Below are positions 43,358 through 50,464 of a DNA stretch of 64,000 bases, piece by piece (positions within the stretch are counted from its first letter, which is position 1; every line of letters begins with the position of its first letter). The position numbers were made by a program, and so were the translations under genes. Under the pieces are notes generated by a model, which saw only the letters and a list, made by a program, of their open reading frames with translations, searched no databases and was not told where the DNA came from. The DNA is from Arcanobacterium pluranimalium. GTDB lineage: Bacteria > Actinomycetota > Actinomycetes > Actinomycetales > Actinomycetaceae. The stretch lies in assembly GCF_016907845.1 (NCBI RefSeq), contig NZ_JAFBCS010000001.1, positions 186,001 to 250,000 on the forward strand, given 5' to 3'.

Positions 43358-43882
43358 GCACCCTCCTGCTTTCCGACATTCGTGTCTTTTGGGACGTTTT
43401 TAGATATTCGCAGCGTCCTTTCGGACCTTCCTTCGAACCTTCACGCCAATCTTCCAGACGCCCTTTCGGACATTCACGCCTTTTCGGACGTTTTTCAGGC
43501 GTTTTTCAGACGTTCCTTCGGACCTTCGTGTCGTTCTCATCATTTTTTGGGGCGATTTCGGCAACATCTCGATATATTTCGACTACTTGCCGAAATCGCA
43601 CCAAAATATTGCGTGACCGCTCGTTCCATCCTAACAACCACTATCGATAGTGTCTGCCTATTTCAGCTCTTGGAAATCAAACATACGTTTTGAGCACGCA
43701 TTTTCCTACAAGGCCGCCCACTTACCTTCCATAAAGCCGCAAACTTCCTTACACAAGGCCGCCCACTTACCTGCAAATCAGTATGCTTCGGCGAACACAA
43801 AGCCACAGGCGAGAATAACCAAGCACACTCAACACCTGGGCAGAACAGACAATAAAAACAACCAAGCAGAGCTCAGTACTTC
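43358..43882. other. Gene-free stretch with TTCGGAC repeats, palindrome D and a 20-bp repeat pair
   Basis: Bases 43375-43535 hold many degenerate copies of CTTTCGGACCTTC-like words. Palindrome copy D follows (43545-43606). Further on, ACAAGGCCGCCCACTTACCT occurs twice (43708-43727 and 43753-43772). No gene is supported. Confidence 0.55.
43545..43606. repeat. Dispersed palindrome family, copy D
   Basis: Arms of 26 bp (43545-43570 and 43581-43606, left beginning TTTTGGGGCGATTTCGGCAA) around GATATATTTC, with five mismatches. Same 26-10-26 layout as copy A. Confidence 0.8.
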
Positions 43883-44965
43883 TCAAATCCTCCGAAAAGC
43901 ACTGTACGCACGAATCAGGCGCAGGGAGCCCTCTGGCTCAGCGATCGTCACCCGAGTACCCTCACCTGCAAAAGTGCGCACAGTAATCCCCTCATCCTCA
44001 CAGAGCAGGGTAAACCTCTGCGTCTCATCAACACCATCACGCAAATCAAACCACACAAAATTCCCTTGCGGCTTGGCACTGCGCCACCCCAATGCACACA
44101 ATGCGTTGACGACGTTCGCGCGCTCCTGCTTCGTAATCTCAACACGACGCCACACTTCCGCTACCGAATCAAGCGCAGCCACTGCCGCTACCTGCGCCAA
44201 TGTATTAACGCCGAACGGAGTGAGACACGCAAGCAAATGACGGCTCACCTCGGCACCCGCCACCGCATACCCACAACGCAAACCTGCCAAACCATAGGCT
44301 TTTGAAAACGTGCGCAAAGAAATCACATTGCCTAATTCTTTCACCAGCTCAATGCCCCGCACAGGATCGTCCATCTCCACATAATCCACATAAGCCTCAT
44401 CGAGAAGCACGGGAATATGCGGGGGAACCTGAATCAAGAAATCTCGCAACTCGGTATGATTCAATGCCGACGACGTTGGGTTATTTGGCGTACACACAAT
44501 AATTGCTCGCGTGCGAGCGTTAATCGCTCCAAGCATCGCAGCAAGATCTGCGTTTCCGTCGTTGCGCAATGGCACTTTCACCGCCTGAGCACCGGCCATG
44601 CTAATAGCTATCGGATAAGCCTCAAAAGATCGCCAAGGCACAACTACCTGGGAATTGGAAGTGCACACCGCGCTGAGAATTTTTTCGATCAGCGCCACAG
44701 AACCATTAGATATAATGACGCATGATTCATCGACGTCGTGGAGCTGAGCAATCTTGCTGGTGAGCAGAGCATTTGCCATATCAGGATAGCGACTCAATCC
44801 GCCAAGATGGGCTTCAATTGCGGCCTGTACTGCCGGTAATGTTGGAAACGGCGATTCATTCGACGCCAATTTAATAACACCCGGATCATGAGCTCTCTTC
44901 CCAGCCACATAAGCAGGGAGATTTAAGATTTCTGGGCGGAAAAAAGACTCATGAGGAAATTCCAT
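43883..44965 (-). CDS. hisC: Histidinol-phosphate / aromatic amino acid aminotransferase
   Basis: A 360-residue fold-type I PLP aminotransferase. Landmarks: KLASNESPFPTLPAV, IISNGSVALIEKIL, CTPNNPTSSALNHTE, LLDEAYVDYVE and the PLP-lysine segment RTFSKAYGLAGLRCGY. The enzyme group includes HisC (histidine synthesis) and the closely related aromatic aminotransferase Pat; the two are hard to tell apart by eye, and no other his gene is near, while aroD is a neighbour. It may thus serve phenylalanine or tyrosine synthesis. Monocistronic, minus strand. Confidence 0.82.
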   Translation of the reverse strand: MEFPHESFFRPEILNLPAYVAGKRAHDPGVIKLASNESPFPTLPAVQAAIEAHLGGLSRYPDMANALLTSKIAQLHDVDESCVIISNGSVALIEKILSAVCTSNSQVVVPWRSFEAYPIAISMAGAQAVKVPLRNDGNADLAAMLGAINARTRAIIVCTPNNPTSSALNHTELRDFLIQVPPHIPVLLDEAYVDYVEMDDPVRGIELVKELGNVISLRTFSKAYGLAGLRCGYAVAGAEVSRHLLACLTPFGVNTLAQVAAVAALDSVAEVWRRVEITKQERANVVNALCALGWRSAKPQGNFVWFDLRDGVDETQRFTLLCEDEGITVRTFAGEGTRVTIAEPEGSLRLIRAYSAFRRI

Positions 44966-45196
44966 AATCTAATAATGCCCACTTTGTACGGATTTCAAAA
45001 GGGGAAAGCGAAATTGCCCAAAACCACAGCCCACACGGCACACCACCACCGCACCGTCATGCCAATACCACGAGCCATCCCCGCCTCCACGCCACCCACA
45101 CAACACCCCAACCTCCCCTGCTCACGTTTTGAGATGAAAGCGTCCACCAATCGCAATCGATAAAGATCATCCCGAGCCTCATGAAAGAATAGAATC

Positions 45197-46624
45197 ATGG
45201 AAGATTTTGCACAGATAGAACCGTCAATCGCTCTCGGACCACTCGACGGACGCTACCGGTCATCAGTAGCTCCACTCACCAACCATCTCTCCGAAGCGGC
45301 GCTGAATCGGGCGCGCGTATACGTCGAAGTCGAATGGCTAATTTTCCTCACTAACAACGGCGTGCTTCCCGGCGCTCCCAAGCTCACCGCCAATGAAATC
45401 GAATATTTACGAGCGATCGTGCGGCACTTCGGTGCCGCCGACATCGCCGAGCTCAAAGAGATCGAAAACGAGACGAAACACGATGTCAAAGCCGTAGAGT
45501 ACTACCTCAAGCGCCGTCTCGATAACGCCGAGCACTCCCTTGGCGAAACCTCGCTGGGCAAGCTGCACGAAATCGTGCACATCTTCTGCACCTCGGAGGA
45601 CATCAACAACCTCGCCTACGCGGTGACCGTTCGCGACGCCGTCCACCAGGTTTGGCTTCCCAAGGCACGAGACTTCGTGGCACAGTTGTCACAACTTGCC
45701 CATGACCAGGCACAACAGCCCATGCTTTCCCGCACGCATGGGCAGACGGCCACTCCGAGCACGCTGGGCAAGGAAGTCGCCGTACTCGCTTACCGCTTGA
45801 GTCGCCAGCTGCGCCGCATCGAAAAAACGGAGTTTCTTGGCAAGATCAACGGCGCTACCGGCACTTTTGGTGCGCACGTCGCCGCAATTCCCGACGCCGA
45901 TTGGCCGGCTTTGTCCGAAGCTTTCGTCACTGGTTTAGGGCTCACGTGGAATCCACTTACCACCCAGATTGAATCTCATGACTGGATGGCTGAGCTTTTT
46001 GCAGATGTGGCTCGTTTCAACCGCATCGCGCACAACCTTGCCACCGATTTTTGGACTTATATCTCGCTGGGATACTTCAAACAGAATCTTGCAGCACAAG
46101 GCTCTACCGGCTCATCAACAATGCCACACAAGGTGAATCCGATCCGCTTCGAAAACGCAGAGGCGAATATGGAAATCTCATGCGCATTATTCGATTCGCT
46201 ATCTGCCACTTTAGTAACGTCACGTATGCAACGCGACCTCACCGACTCCACCACCCAGCGCAATATTGGCGTGGCCTTTGGTCATTCCTTGCTTGCTCTG
46301 GAAAACCTCCAACGCGGAGTTGCCGGGCTTGACGTCGATCCCGCCAGACTCGAAGCCGATCTCAACAACTCTTGGGAAGTACTCGGCGAACCAATTCAGC
46401 AGGCCATGCGCGCAGCCGCAATCGCCGGCGCAACTGGTATGGGAAACCCCTACGAGCGCCTTAAGGATCTCACTCGTGGACGTCACGTCACCGAGCAAGA
46501 CATGCACGAATTCATCAAAGAATTGTCCATGCCTCAAGAAGTTGAAGAGCGTTTACTCAAGCTCACACCGAGTAACTACACCGGACTCGCAACGCAACTG
46601 GTAGATTTTTTGAGTAACGGCTGA
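45197..46624 (+). CDS. purB: Adenylosuccinate lyase
   Basis: A 475-residue enzyme of the fumarase/aspartase superfamily. The signature GSSTMPHKVNPIRFENAEA is visible, as are ALGPLDGRYRSSVAPL at the start, TSEDINNLAYA and SRTHGQTATPST with the catalytic histidine. It acts twice in purine synthesis, releasing fumarate from SAICAR and from adenylosuccinate. The length and the EVLGEPIQQAMR ending match the E. coli-type PurB. Standalone gene followed by DedA. Confidence 0.95.
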   Translation: MEDFAQIEPSIALGPLDGRYRSSVAPLTNHLSEAALNRARVYVEVEWLIFLTNNGVLPGAPKLTANEIEYLRAIVRHFGAADIAELKEIENETKHDVKAVEYYLKRRLDNAEHSLGETSLGKLHEIVHIFCTSEDINNLAYAVTVRDAVHQVWLPKARDFVAQLSQLAHDQAQQPMLSRTHGQTATPSTLGKEVAVLAYRLSRQLRRIEKTEFLGKINGATGTFGAHVAAIPDADWPALSEAFVTGLGLTWNPLTTQIESHDWMAELFADVARFNRIAHNLATDFWTYISLGYFKQNLAAQGSTGSSTMPHKVNPIRFENAEANMEISCALFDSLSATLVTSRMQRDLTDSTTQRNIGVAFGHSLLALENLQRGVAGLDVDPARLEADLNNSWEVLGEPIQQAMRAAAIAGATGMGNPYERLKDLTRGRHVTEQDMHEFIKELSMPQEVEERLLKLTPSNYTGLATQLVDFLSNG

Positions 46625-46672
46625 GCCATCGCGCAGCCGAACTCAATCTTTTCCTGAGCTGTTAGGCGCGCT

Positions 46673-47425
46673 ATGTATCCTGCTTTTCTCAACGCTTTCA
46701 TGCAGATCAATCCGGTTTTGACCAATCCGGTTCTGACTCAGTCGAGCACCTCCACCCAAGACCTTTCCGGCATCGCTGCCTGGACGGTTACGATCATGGA
46801 ATCGCTCGGCGGAGTCGGAATCGCCCTGCTCATTGCCGCGGAAAATCTTTTTCCACCGATTCCGTCGGAAGTAATTTTGCCACTGGCTGGATTCACCGCT
46901 TCACAAGGCACTCAATTCGGCATTCTAGCTGCGATTATTTGGGCAACCGTAGGATCAGTTATCGGCGCGATTTTGCTCTACGGAGCCGCGCGCTGGATTG
47001 GCCGCGAGCGCACCCGCGCAATCATGGGGAAACTCCCCCTCTTCGACACCGCCGACATTGATAAAACTGAGGCATTTTTCCATAAACACGACCGGTCAAC
47101 CGTCTTTTTTGGCCGAATGCTTCCAATTTTCCGCTCATTGATTTCACTGCCAGCCGGTGTGGTGAAGATGAATTTACCGCTCTTTTTGCTGTTCACAACC
47201 GTAGGTTCAGCGATTTGGAACACCGCACTGATCTACGCCGGATATGCGCTTGGCGAAAACTGGAATCTCGTCGAAGATTACATCGGAATTCTCACTAAGA
47301 TCGTTGCTGGAATCGTTGTTGTTGCGATCATCGTGTGGATAGTGCTGAAAGTTCGCCGCAATAAGGCCAAAAAGAACTCTCTTAACGAGAATACCGACGA
47401 CGATTCCCTCAGTCGCGTTAGCTGA
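46673..47425 (+). CDS. DedA-family membrane protein
   Basis: A 250-residue protein with about five hydrophobic segments. DedA landmarks: AAENLFPPIPSEVILPLAGF, the FFGRMLPIFRSLISLPAGVV segment and KMNLPLFLLFTTVGSAIWN. DedA proteins act in phospholipid or undecaprenyl-phosphate flipping and envelope integrity. Translation could begin at 46673 or at a later in-frame ATG (46700), since no strong ribosome site is seen. It lies 48 bp after purB and just before the copper genes. Confidence 0.87.
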   Translation: MYPAFLNAFMQINPVLTNPVLTQSSTSTQDLSGIAAWTVTIMESLGGVGIALLIAAENLFPPIPSEVILPLAGFTASQGTQFGILAAIIWATVGSVIGAILLYGAARWIGRERTRAIMGKLPLFDTADIDKTEAFFHKHDRSTVFFGRMLPIFRSLISLPAGVVKMNLPLFLLFTTVGSAIWNTALIYAGYALGENWNLVEDYIGILTKIVAGIVVVAIIVWIVLKVRRNKAKKNSLNENTDDDSLSRVS

Positions 47426-47507
47426 CTCGGTACCTGGTCAGCACGTTCTTAGTAACCGATCAGCACGTTCGGTACCAGCCGATCCAGTGCCACTGAAAGG
47501 GAAAAAT

Positions 47508-47738
47508 ATGCCATCCAATATCGAACTTAAAGTATCTGGAATGACGTGCGGTCACTGCGCCCAACACGTAACAGACGAACTCACCGAACTTAACGGCGTG
47601 TCCAACGTAATGGTTGAACTTGAAGCTCAAGGAATCTCCACAGTGACCGTTATTACCGATTCCGACCTTTCTGATGTAGAACTTCGCGAAGCTGTGGCCG
47701 AAGCGGGCAACTACACCGTGGAAGAAATTCTTCGATAA
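47508..47738 (+). CDS. copZ: Copper chaperone, heavy-metal-associated domain
   Basis: A 76-residue single HMA domain: IELKVSGMTCGHCAQHVTDE with the copper-binding MTCxxC pair. It would hand Cu(I) to the ATPase encoded two bases downstream. I chose ATG 47508, which has AAAGGGAAA upstream; an in-frame start at 47487 would add seven unlikely residues. No clear CsoR site was seen in the 82-bp upstream gap, although two direct copies of GATCAGCACGTTC-like sequence lie there. Confidence 0.9.
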   Translation: MPSNIELKVSGMTCGHCAQHVTDELTELNGVSNVMVELEAQGISTVTVITDSDLSDVELREAVAEAGNYTVEEILR

Positions 47739-47740
47739 CC

Positions 47741-50395
47741 ATGCACGATACCGACTTGCCAGATTCTGCGCAGGCGCACACCTCTGAGATGCAACCCGAG
47801 GAGCAACCTCACGCGCCAGCTCACGAGTCATCCCGCAAGTCACCTCGCACACAGCCTCACGTGCCACCTCACGGGCTGCCCAATGAGTCAACGGATGGGT
47901 CACCTGAGGAGCTATACGCCGAGGTTGATCTGGCAATTTCTGGTATGACCTGCGCCTCGTGCGTGGCGCGAGTAGAAAAGAAACTCAACAAACTCGCAGG
48001 TGTGAACGCCGTCGTCAATCTCGCTACCGAAAAAGCGCACGTGAGCATCGCTGAAAGCGCGCGCAGCGTGAGTGATAGCGATCTCGTGGCAGTGGTCGAA
48101 AAAGCCGGATATAACGCGCAAGTCCTGCAAAGAACCCTGCTCAGCGAGTTAGGCGCACAGAATTCTGCTCCAAGTAGCGATATTGCAGCATACGAAGAAG
48201 CTACCCAGCGCGCCCACGCAGCCCGAATCGCCGATCTGCGGCTGCGTATGATCGTATCCATGCTGCTCACTGTGCCAATCGTGGCGTTATCGATGATCAC
48301 CAGCGCGCAATTTCCCGCCTGGCAATGGCTAGTTTTTGCGCTGAGCGTGCCCGTAGCTTTCTGGGGTGGATATCCTTTCCATCGAGCGGCATTCCGGGCA
48401 GCTCGCCACGGCTCGTCGACGATGGATACGCTCGTCTCGCTCGGCGTGATTGCCTCGATGGGCTGGTCTATCTGGGCACTCATTCTCGGCGGTGCTGGCG
48501 AACTGGGATACACCATGCACATGAGCGGAATTCACGGTCTTATGCATGCTGACCAGCCACATTTGTACTTCGAGTCAGCTGCGATGATTGTGAGTTTCCT
48601 TCTGCTCGGGCGTTGGCTCGAAGCACGCTCTCGCCGCACTGCCCGCGACGCACTCCATTCCCTGCTTGAGCTGGGCGCAAAGCGTGTACATATTCTACGC
48701 AGGGCATCTGGCAAAGCTGTGGACGCAGTTCTTTCAATCGAGGAATTGCAGGTGGGAGACGTTTTTCTCGTCAAGCCGGGCGAGAAAATTGCCACCGACG
48801 GGATCGTCGTGGAAGGCCATTCGGGCGTCGACGCTTCGCTTCTCACCGGCGAATCGGTTCCTATCGAGGTCAAAGAGGGCGACGCCGTCACTGGCGCTAC
48901 GCTCAACACGTCCGGTTCGCTCACTATACGTGCCACGCGCGTAGGTGCGGAAACGACCTTGCAGCAGATGGGACGCCTGCTCACACAGGCACAAACCGGC
49001 AAAGCCCAAATTCAAAATCTCGCCGACCGCATATCGGCCGTATTTGTGCCAAGTGTTTTGGTGATTGCGCTGCTCACCCTACTTGTGCGTGTTTTTGTCT
49101 TCGACAACCCTATGGGGATGGCTTTGGCCGCAGCGATCACTGTGCTGGTGGTGGCCTGCCCTTGCGCACTCGGTTTGGCTACGCCTACTGCTCTTTTGGT
49201 GGGGTCGGGAGCGGCGTCGCAGCGTGGCATTTTGATTCGGGGAGCGGAGATTCTAGAAACGGCACACTCAGTAGATACCGTTGTGCTCGATAAAACTGGC
49301 ACGCTCACTACCGGCGTCATGACGGTTACGAGCGTGCAGGCTTGTGCTGATGTATTTGACGAACGCGCCGTGTTGGCTATTGCCCAAGCGGTAGAAAAAC
49401 ATTCTGAGCACCCGCTGGCGCAAGCAATCGTGCGTTATCAGCTGCCAGACGACGTTCCCACGACGCCGTCAGGACCGAGCGTATCGCTGCAAGCAGGTAC
49501 GTTCCTTGCTCACGCAGGTAGCGGAGTTAGCGCCCGCCTCATGCTTGACGGCCTACCTGGCATACGTGACGTACCCGGCGCACCGAACAGCGCAACCGGC
49601 GGCACTCCCAACACAACGCCTCACAGCACAGCGCCTCACAGCACAGCGCCTAGCGACATAACACCCAGCAGCACAACATCGAGCACAGCGCCTAGCACCG
49701 CGACTCCAGCCCAAATAGTTCGTGCTGGAAGCCTCGCTTGGCTCCATGAGCAGGGCGTCAATATTGAACCAGCTCAGCAAGCCGTAGAAAACGCAAACTC
49801 ACGCGGCGAAACGAGTATCGTCGTCGCCATAAATTCGCTGGCCATAGGAATCATCAACATCAGCGACGTGCTGCGCCCTGAAGCGCGTGCAGCTATTCAA
49901 GACCTGCGCAACCTTGGCATTAGCGCGCTGATTGCCAGCGGAGATTCTACCCAAGTTGTTGAGGCAATCGCCGCTGACCTCAATATCGCTGCACGTGGAA
50001 ACGTCCTACCTCACCACAAGCTGCAAATCATTAAGGAACTCCAAGGTGAGGGCAAACATGTGGCGATGGTTGGAGACGGAGTTAACGACGCCGCAGCTCT
50101 AGCGGCCGCCGATCTTTCCATCGCGCTCGGATCCGGAGCAGACGTGGCACAAGACGCTGCAAGCATCACGATCGTTCATTCCGATATTCGCGCAGTTCCG
50201 GCGGCAATCAACATCTCAAAACGCACGCTCAGAATCATTAAACAAAATCTTGCGTGGGCATTTGGTTATAACCTCATCGCCATTCCAGCCGCTGTGGCGG
50301 GGGTTATTCTCCCTGGTCTCGCGGCCGCAGCGATGGCGTCGTCGTCGGTCATTGTAGTGCTCAACTCACTGCGTTTGCGCTCCGCTGCTCGCTAA
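47741..50395 (+). CDS. copA: Copper-exporting P-type ATPase
   Basis: An 884-residue P1B-type ATPase. One HMA domain (ISGMTCASCVARVEKKL) follows a ~55-residue hydrophilic N-terminal extension rich in His, Pro, Glu and Ser. The membrane metal site CPC is at residues 473-475, the phosphorylated aspartate at 517 in DKTGTLT, the HP motif in KHSEHPLAQAI, and the hinge VGDGVNDAAALAAAD. An unusual Thr/Ser/Pro/Ala-rich insert of about 45 residues (near 605-650, for example HSTAPHSTAPSD) interrupts the nucleotide-binding domain. It pumps Cu(I) out of the cell; start is two bases after the copZ stop. Confidence 0.93.
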   Translation: MHDTDLPDSAQAHTSEMQPEEQPHAPAHESSRKSPRTQPHVPPHGLPNESTDGSPEELYAEVDLAISGMTCASCVARVEKKLNKLAGVNAVVNLATEKAHVSIAESARSVSDSDLVAVVEKAGYNAQVLQRTLLSELGAQNSAPSSDIAAYEEATQRAHAARIADLRLRMIVSMLLTVPIVALSMITSAQFPAWQWLVFALSVPVAFWGGYPFHRAAFRAARHGSSTMDTLVSLGVIASMGWSIWALILGGAGELGYTMHMSGIHGLMHADQPHLYFESAAMIVSFLLLGRWLEARSRRTARDALHSLLELGAKRVHILRRASGKAVDAVLSIEELQVGDVFLVKPGEKIATDGIVVEGHSGVDASLLTGESVPIEVKEGDAVTGATLNTSGSLTIRATRVGAETTLQQMGRLLTQAQTGKAQIQNLADRISAVFVPSVLVIALLTLLVRVFVFDNPMGMALAAAITVLVVACPCALGLATPTALLVGSGAASQRGILIRGAEILETAHSVDTVVLDKTGTLTTGVMTVTSVQACADVFDERAVLAIAQAVEKHSEHPLAQAIVRYQLPDDVPTTPSGPSVSLQAGTFLAHAGSGVSARLMLDGLPGIRDVPGAPNSATGGTPNTTPHSTAPHSTAPSDITPSSTTSSTAPSTATPAQIVRAGSLAWLHEQGVNIEPAQQAVENANSRGETSIVVAINSLAIGIINISDVLRPEARAAIQDLRNLGISALIASGDSTQVVEAIAADLNIAARGNVLPHHKLQIIKELQGEGKHVAMVGDGVNDAAALAAADLSIALGSGADVAQDAASITIVHSDIRAVPAAINISKRTLRIIKQNLAWAFGYNLIAIPAAVAGVILPGLAAAAMASSSVIVVLNSLRLRSAAR

Positions 50396-50464
50396 CCTAG
50401 CTACCTGCACCACAAGAAGCAAACAATACAGAATTTTTGCGTATCTCCAAGTAAAATAAGCTGT

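Noticed and set aside
47426-47507. CsoR-type copper operator upstream of copZ
   Set aside because: I looked for a GTATACCCC/GGGGTATA-type palindrome and found only direct GATCAGCACGTTC-like repeats and GGTACC words, not a credible CsoR site.
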